A stretch of DNA of 64,000 bases, from NCBI RefSeq assembly GCF_036621415.1, contig NZ_CP030941.1, forward strand, positions 806,001 through 870,000. Direction: 5' to 3'. Origin of the DNA: Nitratireductor thuwali (GTDB lineage Bacteria > Pseudomonadota > Alphaproteobacteria > Rhizobiales > Rhizobiaceae). Shown in pieces: positions 1 through 9,332 of the stretch (position 1 is the stretch's first letter; the number at the start of each line of letters is the position of its first letter). The notes beneath the pieces were generated by a model. The model did not search any database. It was not told the DNA's origin and worked only from the letters and a program-made list of their open reading frames with translations. A program made the position numbers and the translations under genes.

Positions 1-10
1 GATCCAAACT

Positions 11-53
11 GTCGGAGTCCTTTGTGCTTCCGAAAGGGCGCACGGCGCTCTAA
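11..53. repeat. Palindromic repeat, copy A (partial)
   Basis: GTGC/GCAC arms flank a CTTCCGAAAGG-type loop, followed by the tail ACGGCGCTCTA. The tail and arm pattern match copy B (14287-14328) and fragment D (40806-40822). The left part lies at or beyond the window edge. It overlaps the stop of csaA and could act as its transcript end. Confidence 0.6.
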
Positions 54-403
54 TGCAGCCGGCTGCCGTCGGGCACGTTCTTGTCCGGCACCGCCAGCAC
101 GACGTCGCCGGACGCGTCGGCAAAGCCGAGCGTCAGCACTTCGGACATGAACCTGCCGATCTGGCGCGGCGGGAAATTCACCACCGCCATCACCTGACGG
201 CCGACGAGCTCTTCGGGCGTGTAGTGGACCGTGATCTGGGCCGAGGATTTCTTCACGCCGATTTCGGGACCGAAATCGATCCTGAGCTTGATCGCCGGCT
301 TGCGCGCCTCGGGAAAGGGCTCGGCCTCCACGACCGTGCCCGCCCTTATGTCCACCTTGAGGAAATCGTCGAAGCCGATGTCCGGCGCCTTTTCCGATGA
401 CAT
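50..403 (-). CDS. csaA: CsaA-like tRNA-binding domain protein
   Basis: 117 residues, essentially a single EMAP-II/CsaA-type OB fold (about residues 10-115), which in this family binds tRNA and has been linked to chaperone or secretion functions. Visible family features are [16 protein letters not shown] near the N terminus, KKSSAQIT in the middle and [19 protein letters not shown]. The frame stays open upstream to 517, but that would run into the ybjN-like gene ending at 421. The ATG at 403 has GGAG about 6-9 nt upstream and gives the usual family length. It follows the ybjN-like gene on the same strand by 17 nt, so co-transcription is likely. The stop abuts a palindromic repeat at 17-53. Confidence 0.9.
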   Translation of the reverse strand: MSSEKAPDIGFDDFLKVDIRAGTVVEAEPFPEARKPAIKLRIDFGPEIGVKKSSAQITVHYTPEELVGRQVMAVVNFPPRQIGRFMSEVLTLGFADASGDVVLAVPDKNVPDGSRLH

Positions 404-420
404 GGGTTCTCCGGGCTTCC

Positions 421-921
421 TCAGGCGGTGCCGTAGGTCTCGAACAGCACGGCGTTCAGCGCCTGCTGCGCGCTGGTGTTCGACCAGATGACGTATTGGA
501 AGGCCTGATAGTAGCACTCGCAGGCTTCCAGCGCGCTGTTGAGCATGACCTCGACCTGCTGGCCGGTCGGCTCCACCCCGCCCGCCAGCACCAGCGACTG
601 GCGGAACATGATGACGTCCTCGCGCTCCCAGAAGTCAAAATGGCCGAACAGCATCTGCTCGTTGATCAGCGAGATGAGGCGCATGACCTCCAGCGCCCGC
701 TTTTCCGGTACTTTCAGATCGAAGGCGCAGGCGACATGCAGCGCCTCGAACTCCTCCATCCACGAAAAGGAGACGTGGTAGTCGGTCCATGTGCCGGCCA
801 CCGCGATGGCGATCTCGTCGTCGCCATTGCGCTCGAAGCTCCAATCGTTGGAATGGGCGACATGTTCGATGACATCGACCGGATGGGCCTCACGCGCCAT
901 GTCGAGTTCAAGAAGGCTCAT
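421..921 (-). CDS. YbjN-domain protein
   Basis: 166 residues with the alpha/beta YbjN fold, distantly related to type III secretion chaperones; no enzyme activity is known for the family. The N-terminal part [21 protein letters not shown] and the block [21 protein letters not shown] are typical of the alphaproteobacterial branch. The frame is open upstream to 1092, but ATG 921 has GGGAAAG upstream and starts at the conserved region. It is followed by csaA. Its role is unknown; in enterobacteria YbjN overexpression affects motility and stress responses. Confidence 0.85.
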   Translation of the reverse strand: MSLLELDMAREAHPVDVIEHVAHSNDWSFERNGDDEIAIAVAGTWTDYHVSFSWMEEFEALHVACAFDLKVPEKRALEVMRLISLINEQMLFGHFDFWEREDVIMFRQSLVLAGGVEPTGQQVEVMLNSALEACECYYQAFQYVIWSNTSAQQALNAVLFETYGTA

Positions 922-1257
922 AAATCTGCTTTCCCGTTTATCTGTGCGAGCGCCATGGGGCCCCGCGATGTGGCACATGCGGTTCAAGGCATACGCAACC
1001 AAAATTCCGACACACTGAGCGGAGCGACAATGAACGCGAGAACATAGCAACGAGCCCACCCCAGCCCGGCTGCCGACCCTGTTCCGAATCATGCAGCAAA
1101 TTCAGTGTATTGATGCGCCGACGCGAGACCAGCCCTTTTTTGACGGGAAAGCTTTCAGCATGTGGATAGTCGATTTTGTGGAAGATTCAGACGAACGCCT
1201 AAGCGACTCTCCAACCTGCATTTTTTGCGGTTGCACACAGGGTAAAGAAAGTCTGAA
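922..1257. other. Intergenic region, no gene seen
   Basis: About 336 bp between the ubiK-like gene and the ybjN-like gene, both on the minus strand. The open frames across it are upstream extensions without a ribosome site. It presumably holds the ybjN promoter, but I could not identify convincing -35/-10 boxes. The sequence is visibly more AT-rich around 1130-1265 than its neighbours. Confidence 0.5.
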
Positions 1258-1566
1258 TTATTTTTTGGAAGAAGGCTTCGGGGAAGCTTTTCCACCGCCC
1301 GCCGGAGCGTTTTCGCCGGCGCCGAGCTTTGCTTCGAGCGCTTCGATTCGAGCGGCGAGCGCGGCATTTTCCTCGCGCGCCTTGATCGCCATCTCGCGCA
1401 CCGCCTCGAACTCCTCGCGCTGGACGATCTCCATGGAGTTGAGCACGCGCTCGGCCTGAGACCGGAACGCCGTCTCCATCTCGCGCCGCACGCCCTGGGC
1501 GGCGCCGGCGGCATCGGTCATCAGCTTCGCAAACTCGTCGAGGATGCGGTTCGGTCCGTTTGTCAT
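1258..1566 (-). CDS. ubiK: BMFP / UbiK-family accessory factor
   Basis: 102 residues. The N-terminal amphipathic segment (MTNGPNRILDEFAKLMTDAAG) is followed by a heptad-rich region, EEFEAVREMAIKAREENAALAARIEALEAKL (about residues 50-82), that should form a trimeric coiled coil, then a Lys/Pro tail. This is the layout of Brucella membrane fusogenic protein and E. coli UbiK (YqiC), which help ubiquinone biosynthesis at the membrane. GAGGAAG lies just ahead of ATG 1566. It is divergent from lgt. Family assignment is firm; the ubiquinone role is by homology. Confidence 0.88.
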   Translation of the reverse strand: MTNGPNRILDEFAKLMTDAAGAAQGVRREMETAFRSQAERVLNSMEIVQREEFEAVREMAIKAREENAALAARIEALEAKLGAGENAPAGGGKASPKPSSKK

Positions 1567-1779
1567 CTTGCTTCCTCACCGATTGTCGGGGCCGGGTCCG
1601 GCCAGGTCGATAGGAGATGAGGTAGGGCTCCGACGGGCCGAATGCAAGCGCTTTGGGATCGCCGTGCCGGCCGGGCACAGCCCGCCCTCCTTTCTCTGGA
1701 ACAGGCACGGCAAGGCCGGGCTTGACCACGACATGTTGCTCGCGCATAGGCTCCACACGCCGGAAACGAGGAGGCTCCT

Positions 1780-2631
1780 TTGAGCGACTATCTTCTTCTT
1801 CCCGTGGCCGCTCTGCCCTTTCCGCAGATCGATCCCGTGATTTTTCAGGTCGGACCGCTCGCCGTGCACTGGTACGGCCTCGGCTATGTGGTCGGCATCC
1901 TGTTTGGCTGGTGGTACGCCAAGCGGCTCGTGGCCAACAACCGGCTGTGGGCCCATGAGACATCGCCGATGAAGCCGGAAGACCTCGACGACTTCGTCAT
2001 CTGGGCAGCGCTCGGCATCGTGCTCGGCGGCAGGCTCGGCTACGTCCTGTTCTACGATCTGGCGCGCTATATCCAGAACCCGCTCGACATCTTCGCCATA
2101 TGGCAGGGCGGCATGTCGTTCCATGGCGGCATGCTGGGCACGATCGTCGCGATGGTCGTCTTCGCCCGCTCCCGCGGCATCAATCCGTGGAGCATGCTCG
2201 ACACGATCGCGGCGGCGGCCCCGGTCGGGCTCGGGCTCGTCCGCCTCGCCAATTTCATCAATTCGGAATTGTGGGGCCGGCCGACCGACATGCCCTGGGG
2301 CTTCGTCTTTCCCGATGGCGGGCCGCTGCCGCGCCACCCGAGCCAGCTCTACGAGGCGGCGCTGGAAGGGCTCGTCCTGTTCCTCGTGCTGCGCCTTCTC
2401 ACCCACCGGGCGCTGAAGCTGAAGACGCCGCGCTTCGTCGGCGGCGCGTTCATCTGCGGCTATGGCCTGTCGCGGATCTTCGTGGAATTCTTCCGCGAGC
2501 CCGACGCCCATATCGGCTATCTTCTGGGCGGCTGGCTGACCATGGGCATGGTGCTTTCGCTGCCGATGGTGCTGATCGGCGCCTGGGCCATGGCCAGCGC
2601 AAGGGAGCCGGCCAAGCGCGCGGCCGCATGA
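1780..2631 (+). CDS. lgt: Prolipoprotein diacylglyceryl transferase
   Basis: Inner-membrane enzyme that moves a diacylglyceryl group from phosphatidylglycerol to the lipobox Cys of prolipoproteins, the first step of lipoprotein maturation. 283 residues, about seven membrane segments. Diagnostic segments are [37 protein letters not shown] and the Lgt signature [16 protein letters not shown] (about residues 153-168), followed by [10 protein letters not shown]. The start is TTG 1780, with GAGGAGG at 1768-1774; no ATG fits as well. The stop overlaps the midA start by ATGA, so the two are translationally coupled. It serves the lipoprotein encoded at 5786 among others. Confidence 0.97.
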   Translation: MSDYLLLPVAALPFPQIDPVIFQVGPLAVHWYGLGYVVGILFGWWYAKRLVANNRLWAHETSPMKPEDLDDFVIWAALGIVLGGRLGYVLFYDLARYIQNPLDIFAIWQGGMSFHGGMLGTIVAMVVFARSRGINPWSMLDTIAAAAPVGLGLVRLANFINSELWGRPTDMPWGFVFPDGGPLPRHPSQLYEAALEGLVLFLVLRLLTHRALKLKTPRFVGGAFICGYGLSRIFVEFFREPDAHIGYLLGGWLTMGMVLSLPMVLIGAWAMASAREPAKRAAA

Positions 2632-3719
2632 CGACGCCGCTCGAAAAGAAGATCGTCCGCCTGATCGGGGCCGCCGGCCCGATGAGCGTGGCCGACTACA
2701 TGGCGCATTGCCTGTTCGACCCCGAGCACGGCTATTACACGACGCGCGAGCCCTTCGGCGCCGAGGGCGATTTCACCACCGCCCCGGAGATAAGCCAGAT
2801 GTTCGGCGAGCTTGTCGCCGTCTGGCTCTACGGCGCCTGGAAGGCGGCGGGAGCGCCGCAGGGCCCGGTGCTGGCCGAGATCGGCCCAGGCCGGGGCACG
2901 CTGATGACGGACATGATCCGCACCCTCGTCCGGCTCGACGCGGACTTTGCCGCGGACGCCCGTTTCGCCATGGTCGAGGCCAGCCCGCGCCTGACGGCGG
3001 TGCAGCGAAAGACGCTGGAGGGCGCCCCGGCGGCGCCCGAATGGTTCTCCCGCATCGAGGACCTTCCGCCAGGGCCGCTCTTCATCGTGGGGAACGAGCT
3101 GTTCGATGCCATACCGATCCGCCAGGCGGTCAAGACCGAGGAGGGCTGGCGCGAGCGGGTGATCGGGCTCGACGAGACAGGAGCGCTGCGCTTCATGGCG
3201 GGCGCGGGCGCCATCGACGCGGCCCTGCTGCCCCCCGATGCCGGACAGGCGCCTGCCGGCGCGATCGCGGAACTGGCGCCCGCCAGGAGCGCGCTCATGG
3301 AAACGGTCTGCGAGCGCATCCGCCGCGGCGGCGGGGCCGGGCTTTTCATCGACTACGGCTATCTCCGACCATCGCTCGGCGACACGCTGCAGGCCGTCCG
3401 GCGGCATGAATATGCGCCTGTGCTGGCAGCGGCGGGGGAAGCCGATCTGACCGCCCATGTCGATTTCGCCGCCCTTGCGGCGGTGGCGCGTGGGCGCGGG
3501 TTGAACGTGTCGATCCTCACGCAGGGCCAATTCCTGCTGGGCCTCGGCCTGCTGGAGCGCGCCGGCAGGCTGGGCGCCGGCCGCAGCGCCGGCGACCAGG
3601 AGGCGATCCGCGATGCGGTCGAAAGGCTGGCCGGGCCGGAGCAGATGGGAAGCCTTTTCAAGGCGATGGCCGTGCTGCCTTCCACAACTACCGCTCCGCC
3701 CTTCCCGCCGTCGGATTGA
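2628..3719 (+). CDS. midA: SAM-dependent methyltransferase, MidA/NDUFAF7 family
   Basis: 363 residues of the DUF185 methyltransferase family. The mitochondrial member (NDUFAF7) dimethylates an arginine of a complex I subunit during assembly, so a role in maturation of the respiratory chain is plausible here. Visible are the family N terminus ([34 protein letters not shown] split around residue 40), the SAM-binding loop [17 protein letters not shown] (about residue 84) and [12 protein letters not shown]. The start is the ATG that overlaps the lgt stop. The next gene, pgeF, follows 58 nt later. Confidence 0.93.
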   Translation: MTTPLEKKIVRLIGAAGPMSVADYMAHCLFDPEHGYYTTREPFGAEGDFTTAPEISQMFGELVAVWLYGAWKAAGAPQGPVLAEIGPGRGTLMTDMIRTLVRLDADFAADARFAMVEASPRLTAVQRKTLEGAPAAPEWFSRIEDLPPGPLFIVGNELFDAIPIRQAVKTEEGWRERVIGLDETGALRFMAGAGAIDAALLPPDAGQAPAGAIAELAPARSALMETVCERIRRGGGAGLFIDYGYLRPSLGDTLQAVRRHEYAPVLAAAGEADLTAHVDFAALAAVARGRGLNVSILTQGQFLLGLGLLERAGRLGAGRSAGDQEAIRDAVERLAGPEQMGSLFKAMAVLPSTTTAPPFPPSD

Positions 3720-3777
3720 CTTGCGCCCCACCCTGCCCCACGATCCGGCCCGCATGGAGCATGGATGAAGGCGGCGT

Positions 3778-4584
3778 ATGCTGAACGATACGAGGCTGGA
3801 GCCGATCCGGTCCCCACTTCTGGAGGAGGCGGCTTCGGAAGGCATAGCGCACGGGTTCTTCACCCGCGCCGGCGGCGTCTCCAAGGGCCTCTACGGGGGC
3901 CTCAATGTCGGGCTCGGCTCGGGCGACGCGCGCGCGGCGGTGGAGGAGAACAGGCGGCGCGTGGCGCATAGGCTGGGCGTGGCCGAGGATGCGCTTGTGA
4001 CCCTTCACCAGTGCCATTCGGCCGATGTCGTCGAGGTAAAAGAACCCTTCGCCGGTGCCCGGCCCCAGGCCGACGCCATGGTGACCGACAGGCCGGGCCT
4101 GGCGCTCGGCGTGCTGGCGGCCGATTGCGGGCCGGTGCTTTTCGCCGATCGCCAGGCAAGGGTGATCGCCGCCGCCCATGCCGGCTGGCAGGGCGCCTTG
4201 TCGGGCATCATGGAAGCGACCATCGAGGCAATGGAACGCCTGGGCGCGCGCCGGCAGACGATCTGTGCGGCGCTCGGCCCCTCGATAAGCCGGGACAATT
4301 ACGAGGTCGGCCCGGAATTCGTGGCGCGCTTCGTTGAGGCCGATCCCTCGAACGAGGTCTATTTTCGCGCTCCTTCCGGTGGGGCGCCGAGAGAGGGACA
4401 TGCGTTTTTCGATCTCAACCTTTATACCGTCGACCGGCTGACTCGCGCCGGCGTGCGGGCGCACATGCTGGGCCTGTGCACCTATGCCGACGAGGAACGC
4501 TTCTTTTCATACCGCCGCGCCACCCATCGCGGCGAAACCGATTATGGACGCCAGATTTCGGCGATTGTCCTGGAGAACGACTGA
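3778..4584 (+). CDS. pgeF: Multicopper-oxidase/laccase-domain protein, PgeF (YfiH) family
   Basis: 268 residues, the usual length. The family removes wrongly incorporated amino acids from UDP-MurNAc peptide precursors (PgeF); other members act on purine nucleosides. The conserved metal/catalytic set is in place: H80 (LHQCHSADV), C117 (LAADCGPVLFAD) and H134 (AHAGWQGAL), followed by ALGPSISRDNYEVG. The stop TGA shares its last base with the ATG of the next gene, so the two are coupled. Part of the lgt-midA-pgeF run common in alphaproteobacteria. Confidence 0.93.
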   Translation: MLNDTRLEPIRSPLLEEAASEGIAHGFFTRAGGVSKGLYGGLNVGLGSGDARAAVEENRRRVAHRLGVAEDALVTLHQCHSADVVEVKEPFAGARPQADAMVTDRPGLALGVLAADCGPVLFADRQARVIAAAHAGWQGALSGIMEATIEAMERLGARRQTICAALGPSISRDNYEVGPEFVARFVEADPSNEVYFRAPSGGAPREGHAFFDLNLYTVDRLTRAGVRAHMLGLCTYADEERFFSYRRATHRGETDYGRQISAIVLEND

Positions 4585-5735
4585 TGGCGCTTCATTTCGA
4601 CCGCGCGGAATTCGACGCAAGGCGTGACCGGCTGGTCATCGAGATGGCGGAGCGCAAGCTCGACGCCCTGCTCCTGTTCGCGCAGGAGAGCATGTACTGG
4701 CTGACAGGCTACGACACGTTCGGCTTCTGCTTCTTCCAGAGCCTGATCGTGAAGGCCGACGGCTCCATGGTGCTCCTGACGCGCTCGGCCGACCTGCGCC
4801 AGGCGCGCCACACATCCATCATCGAGAACATCGTTCTGTGGAGCGACCGGCACGGGGCAAACCCGGCGGTCGATCTGCGCAATCTGTTGAACGATCTGGA
4901 CCTTTTGGGCGCCCGCATCGGCGTGGAATACGACACGCACGGCCTGACAGCCCGCAACGGGCGCCTGCTGGACGAGCAACTGCAGACCTTCGGCAAGATC
5001 GAGGACGCTTCGGACCTTGTCTCCGGGCTCAGGCTCCTGAAGAGCGAGGCCGAGATCGTGAAGGTCAAGCGCGCCGCGAAGCTGGCGGACGAGGCCCTGG
5101 ACGCGGCGCTGCCCCTGATCAAGCAGGGCGGCGACGAGGCGGCGATACTGGCTGCCATGCAGGGCGCGGTGCTGGCGGGCGGCGGCGACTACCCCGCAAA
5201 CGAGTTCATCATCGGCTCCGGCGACGACGCGCTTTTGTGCCGCTACAAGGCCGGCCGGCGCAAGCTGACCAAGAACGACCAGCTGACGCTCGAATGGGCC
5301 GGCGTCTACCACCATTACCATGCCGCTATGATGCATACGGTGCTGACGGGCAGGGTGTCGAAGCGCCATCAGGAGCTTTTCGACGCCGGCCGCGAGGCGC
5401 TGCTGGCCTGCGAAAAGGCGATGAGGCCGGGCAACACTTTCGGCGACGTCTTCGATGCGCACGCGCGGGTCATGGAGGCGACCGGGCTGACCAAGCACCG
5501 GCTCAATGCCTGCGGCTATTCGCTGGGGGCGCGCTTTTCGCCATCGTGGATGGACCCGCCGATGTTCTATTCGGGCAATCCGGAGCCGATCGCGCCGAGC
5601 ATGACACTCTTTACCCACATGATTATCATGGATTCCGAAACGAACAGCGCCATGTGCCTCGGCCGCACATATCTGACCACCGAGGCCGAGCCCCTGCCCC
5701 TGTCGCGGCACGGGCTGGAACTGATCGTCAAATAG
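4584..5735 (+). CDS. M24 pita-bread protein (Xaa-Pro peptidase / creatinase fold)
   Basis: 383 residues: an N-terminal creatinase-type domain (about 1-150) followed by the M24 pita-bread domain. It starts inside the pgeF stop (TGATG). The five metal ligands of true aminopeptidases are not recognisable. The first Asp position carries E237 (LTLEWAG), the second A247 (YHAAMM), the usual GHG reads GYSLG (about 311), and the two glutamate motifs read FTHMIIMD and MCLGRTY. This is the pattern of metal-free creatinase-like or ectoine-hydrolase-like members. Substrate unknown; annotation as a peptidase would be unsafe. Confidence 0.85.
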   Translation: MALHFDRAEFDARRDRLVIEMAERKLDALLLFAQESMYWLTGYDTFGFCFFQSLIVKADGSMVLLTRSADLRQARHTSIIENIVLWSDRHGANPAVDLRNLLNDLDLLGARIGVEYDTHGLTARNGRLLDEQLQTFGKIEDASDLVSGLRLLKSEAEIVKVKRAAKLADEALDAALPLIKQGGDEAAILAAMQGAVLAGGGDYPANEFIIGSGDDALLCRYKAGRRKLTKNDQLTLEWAGVYHHYHAAMMHTVLTGRVSKRHQELFDAGREALLACEKAMRPGNTFGDVFDAHARVMEATGLTKHRLNACGYSLGARFSPSWMDPPMFYSGNPEPIAPSMTLFTHMIIMDSETNSAMCLGRTYLTTEAEPLPLSRHGLELIVK

Positions 5736-5785
5736 TCGAGGGACGAGGAGCCTGTCCCGGGGGGCGGCATATTGGGAGTACACGG

Positions 5786-6370
5786 ATGAAACGCATCGCT
5801 GCTTTGCTTGTGCTCTGCATCGTATCGGCGGCCGTCGCGGGATGCACGGCGACCGATGCGCTCGACCCGGCCGGGCGGCCCCAGGCGGGGCTGCAGGGCG
5901 GCGGCCTGCCGGCGCCGGATGGCGGCCAGGCAAGCTCCGATCCCGCCATGCAGACCGCGCTTGCAGCCACGGAGGAGGAAAACCCGCTGGCCACGGCCCC
6001 GGCTGCGATCAACACCAGCGCCCGCGTGCAGTTCGCCCCCGTGATCGGCGCCACCCCCGAAGCGGCCCAGCCGCTGTCGAGCCAGCTTTCGGCCCGCGCG
6101 GCCCAGCGCGGCATCGCCATCACCCAATCCGGCGCAACCCACCTCATGAAAGGCTACTTCTCGGCGATCGCCGACGGCAGCCAGACGACGGTCATCTATG
6201 TCTGGGACCTGCTCGACCCGTCGGGCAAGCGCCTGCACCGCATCCAGGGCCAGCAGAAGGCCCCCGGCAGCACCGGCGACGGCTGGTCGTCGGTCGACGG
6301 CGCCACCATGCAGGCCATCGCCAACCGGACCATCGACGAACTGGCGGCATGGCTGTCGCAGAACGGGTAG
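5786..6370 (+). CDS. Putative lipoprotein of unknown function
   Basis: 194 residues. A short signal peptide ends in AAVAG with lipobox Cys at residue 20, so the protein should be lipidated by the Lgt encoded upstream and anchored at a membrane, facing the periplasm. A Pro/Gly/Ala-rich linker (about 25-85) precedes a compact domain containing GYFSAIADGSQTTVIYVWDL and a C-terminal helix. No family was recognised with certainty. GGGAG lies 8 nt ahead of ATG 5786. It is 50 nt behind the M24 gene, so it may end that operon. Confidence 0.8.
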   Translation: MKRIAALLVLCIVSAAVAGCTATDALDPAGRPQAGLQGGGLPAPDGGQASSDPAMQTALAATEEENPLATAPAAINTSARVQFAPVIGATPEAAQPLSSQLSARAAQRGIAITQSGATHLMKGYFSAIADGSQTTVIYVWDLLDPSGKRLHRIQGQQKAPGSTGDGWSSVDGATMQAIANRTIDELAAWLSQNG

Positions 6371-6553
6371 GCGGCGGCAACGCCCATCCCCACGAAGCGG
6401 GACAACCAGTGGCGCAGGGATTGCAACCCCTGGTAACGCTTTGCGCAAGCAGCCTTGGATAGCCGCGCTTTTTTGCCCCTGCGCGCTTGCATTAGCCGGC
6501 CACACCGCTAAAAGCCCGATCAGTACTTGAAGCCGCTGGGCCGGGGACACTCC

Positions 6554-7486
6554 ATGAAGCTCTTTTCGGGCAATTCAAACAGGGTGCTGGCGGAATCCGT
6601 CACCCGATATCTCAATCTTTCCCTCGGCAAGGCGATGGTCCGGCGGTTCGCCGATCAGGAGATTTTCGTCGAGATCCAGGAGAATGTGCGCGGCGAGGAC
6701 GTTTTCGTCCTTCAGTCCACATCCTATCCGGCCAACGATCACCTGATGGAACTGCTCATCATGATCGACGCCTTCCGCCGTTCCTCGGCGCGGCGCATCA
6801 CCGCGGTCCTGCCCTATTTCGGCTATGCAAGGCAGGATCGGCGCACCTCCGGGCGCACGCCGATTTCAGCCAAGCTGGTGGCCAATCTGATCACCCGCGC
6901 CGGCGCCGACCGCGTTCTGACGCTGGACCTGCATGCCGGGCAGATCCAGGGCTTCTTCGACATCCCAACCGACAATCTGTTTGCCGTGCCGGTCATGGCC
7001 CGCGACGTGAAGGCGCACTACAACCTGTCCAACGTCATGGTGGTTTCGCCCGATGTGGGCGGCGTGGTGCGGGCCCGCTCGCTTGCCAAGCGCATCGATG
7101 CCCCGCTCGCCATCGTCGACAAGCGCCGCGACCGCCCGGGCGAATCCGAGGTCATGAACGTGATCGGCGACGTGCACGGCCGGGACTGCCTTCTGATCGA
7201 CGATATCGTCGACAGCGGTGGCACCCTGTGCAACGCCGCCGAAGCGCTGTTGAACAACGGCGCCACCAGCGTCACCGCCTATATCACCCACGGCGTCCTT
7301 TCCGGCGGCGCGGTGGCGCGCATCGCCAACTCCAAGCTGAAGGAACTGGTCATCACCGATTCCATCCAGCCGACCTCGGCGGTCGAAGCCGGCCGCAATG
7401 TGCGGGTGATCACCATCGCCGACCTTATCGGCGAGGCCATCTCGAGGACGGCGACCGAAGAATCGGTATCGAGCCTGTTCAACTGA
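6554..7486 (+). CDS. prs: Ribose-phosphate pyrophosphokinase
   Basis: 310 residues. It makes PRPP from ribose 5-phosphate and ATP for purine, pyrimidine, His, Trp and NAD synthesis; in this window apt (16984) and the trp pathway (58822) use PRPP. Hallmarks are [16 protein letters not shown] at the start, the flexible loop and ATP site [31 protein letters not shown], and the PRPP loop [15 protein letters not shown]. The ATG at 6554 is preferred to 6527 because it coincides with the family N terminus. The 183-bp upstream gap holds a small CAGGG/CCCTG stem at about 6415-6432. Confidence 0.97.
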   Translation: MKLFSGNSNRVLAESVTRYLNLSLGKAMVRRFADQEIFVEIQENVRGEDVFVLQSTSYPANDHLMELLIMIDAFRRSSARRITAVLPYFGYARQDRRTSGRTPISAKLVANLITRAGADRVLTLDLHAGQIQGFFDIPTDNLFAVPVMARDVKAHYNLSNVMVVSPDVGGVVRARSLAKRIDAPLAIVDKRRDRPGESEVMNVIGDVHGRDCLLIDDIVDSGGTLCNAAEALLNNGATSVTAYITHGVLSGGAVARIANSKLKELVITDSIQPTSAVEAGRNVRVITIADLIGEAISRTATEESVSSLFN

Positions 7487-7601
7487 TTTGCCGACGCCGC
7501 TTCACGGCCGGATCGCCACGATGGCGGCATAATTCTCCGTCACTGGACATGGATAGCCGGCCGCATGGCCGCCCGTGCCATTTGAGGACGAAGAGATTTC
7601 C

Positions 7602-7937
7602 ATGTTGCGCCTGCTTGCCCTGATGGCGGTTGTAACGGCCGCAATCCCCATCCATGCCGCGGATGCGGATCCCGAATACAACCGCGCCTGGCGGCAGAAG
7701 AAATGCGCTCTTTATGACGGCTTTCAGCGGGAGGCGGCGGCCCGGCTCAATGGCGGGGGCCTTGGAACGGCTTTCCTGGAAGCGCAGGAAGCCTTCATAC
7801 GGTCGGGCTGCACGGAGCGGGTGAAAATCTGCCCGGCATCGCCGCAGGAGCTGGACTTCGCCAACATCGTTTCGCTGCAAATGATGAATGCCGGCGCGAC
7901 GGGTTCCTTCCTGCCCTTCGAATGCCGCAACGGGTAG
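7602..7937 (+). CDS. Small secreted protein, unknown
   Basis: 111 residues from ATG 7602 (GAGGACGAAGAG upstream). A hydrophobic signal peptide (MLRLLALMAVVTAAIPIHA) precedes a mature part of about 90 residues with four cysteines (KKCALYD, RSGCTER, KICPASP, FECRNG), which could form two disulfides in the periplasm. No family recognised. It lies 115 nt after prs and converges on the FMN reductase gene; the gap at 7943-7976 can fold through CAGCGG/CCGCTG arms and may end both transcripts. Confidence 0.7.
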   Translation: MLRLLALMAVVTAAIPIHAADADPEYNRAWRQKKCALYDGFQREAAARLNGGGLGTAFLEAQEAFIRSGCTERVKICPASPQELDFANIVSLQMMNAGATGSFLPFECRNG

Positions 7938-8021
7938 CGCAACAGCGGCCGGAGGCGACGTAGCCGCCGACCGCTGCGGTGAACGCGGTTCCGCAGTTGC
8001 GGACAACTTGCAACTTGAGTA

Positions 8022-8579
8022 TCAGGCCGCCGCGCGCTTCTCGGCCAAGACCCAATCGGTCAGATTGTCGATGAAGCCCCTGAGGAAGGCTTCCGTTTCG
8101 GGATCGGTAATGTTGTTCCGGTCGTCGATCAGGCCTGGCTTCATGTGAAGATAGACTTCCGGCCGCCCCATCAAAACGGTGCCGAGACCCACCATGATCG
8201 AGCGCAGATGTATCTGCGCGGCGGCAGTGCCGATCACGCCGGGGCTGGCGCCCACGATGGCGGCGGGCTTGGCTACCCAGGAATTCTTGCCATAGGGCCG
8301 CGAAGCCCAGTCAATCGCGTTCTTGAGCAGCGGCGGGACGGAGCGGTTGTACTCCGGCGTGACCAGAAGCACACCGTCGGCCGCCTCGATCCGAGACTTC
8401 ATGCTCCGGGCCGTCTCGGGAAACGGGTCCATGTGGTCGTCATTGTACATGGGCAGCACCGACAGATCGAGATAGTCGAAGGCGAGCCGGCCGGCCGCCA
8501 GCTTCTCGAGGGCGCGCGCGAACTTTAGATTGACGGACTCCTTGCGGTTGGAGCCGACGAGAACAGCAATCTTCTTCAT
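8022..8579 (-). CDS. NADPH-dependent FMN reductase (flavodoxin-like fold)
   Basis: 185 residues of the ArsH/chromate-reductase type. The FMN phosphate loop GSNRKESVNLKFAR is near the N terminus, and TPEYNRSVPPLLKNAIDW (about 75-92) is the family hallmark. Such enzymes reduce FMN, quinones or metals with NADPH. AAAGGAACCC precedes ATG 8579. It is divergent from an HxlR-type regulator 99 nt away, a frequent pairing that suggests redox- or electrophile-responsive control. The physiological substrate cannot be told from sequence. Confidence 0.88.
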   Translation of the reverse strand: MKKIAVLVGSNRKESVNLKFARALEKLAAGRLAFDYLDLSVLPMYNDDHMDPFPETARSMKSRIEAADGVLLVTPEYNRSVPPLLKNAIDWASRPYGKNSWVAKPAAIVGASPGVIGTAAAQIHLRSIMVGLGTVLMGRPEVYLHMKPGLIDDRNNITDPETEAFLRGFIDNLTDWVLAEKRAAA

Positions 8580-8678
8580 GTGGGTTCCTTTCCCTGCCGG
8601 GCTCAATTTCCCGGTGGTATCCATTGGTGACCACGCCTATATCTTTCCGTTGTGCGGTGCGAACAAGAAGGCACTTTT

Positions 8679-9101
8679 ATGAAACCACGTCGCGGACACA
8701 TCTCGGACAGCTGCCGGCCGATCAGCGAGGTGCTCTCGCTCATCGGCAATAAATGGACCTCGCTCATCATCACCCGTCTCACGGAAGGCCCGCTCCGCTT
8801 CAACGAATTGAAGCGGAGCGTGCACGGCATATCCCAGAAGGTGCTGACGTCTTCGCTGCGCGCGCTCGAGCGCGACGGCTTCATCGAGCGGACGGAGTAT
8901 CCGACCGTCCCGCCCAGCGTGGACTACCGCCTCACCCCGTTCGGCCGCGACCTGGCCGAACCGGTGATGGCGCTGACGCGCTTCGCGCTCAAGAACCGAG
9001 ACCGCATGGACGTGGCCCGGGCCGCCTATGACGAACGGCACGGCATGCCGACGCCCGGCGCGCCGCCGAAGCGCAAGCCGCAGCCCTTGCGGCTCAACTG
9101 A
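8679..9101 (+). CDS. HxlR-family transcriptional regulator
   Basis: 140 residues, winged helix. A conserved Cys near residue 12 (SDSCRPISEVLSLIGNKWTS) is where HypR/QorR-type members sense electrophiles or oxidants; FNELKRSVHGISQKVLTSSLRALERDGFI is the DNA-binding core. ATG 8679 follows AAGAAGG. Divergent from the FMN reductase gene, which it probably controls from the shared 99-bp gap. The Cys-based sensing is known for some relatives and inferred here. Confidence 0.88.
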   Translation: MKPRRGHISDSCRPISEVLSLIGNKWTSLIITRLTEGPLRFNELKRSVHGISQKVLTSSLRALERDGFIERTEYPTVPPSVDYRLTPFGRDLAEPVMALTRFALKNRDRMDVARAAYDERHGMPTPGAPPKRKPQPLRLN

Positions 9102-9332
9102 CCGGAGGCCGGCCGGGCGCCGCCGCGGCCTTGCGTGCGGCCCGCGCATCGGCTATAGACCCGCCGTCCGCGTAGACACCCTTGGAGGCAACGCGGATGG
9201 AAGTTCCATTCCCGGATGACGAGCGGTGGCCGCCATGGCGGCCTGCGGCTGGCTGTCGGGGATGGCTTTCACGCTTTCGCGGACGGCCTGGCCGTCTTCG
9301 TCGGCGCTCCGACAACATGAAAGGAAAGCCTG
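9102..9332. other. Leader region of rplY
   Basis: 231 bp without a convincing gene. It contains a perfect 16-bp palindrome, GGCCGCCATGGCGGCC, at 9228-9243, about 90 nt before the rplY start, and GC-rich sequence between. The palindrome could be a hairpin in the rplY leader or chance in GC-rich DNA. Confidence 0.35.
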
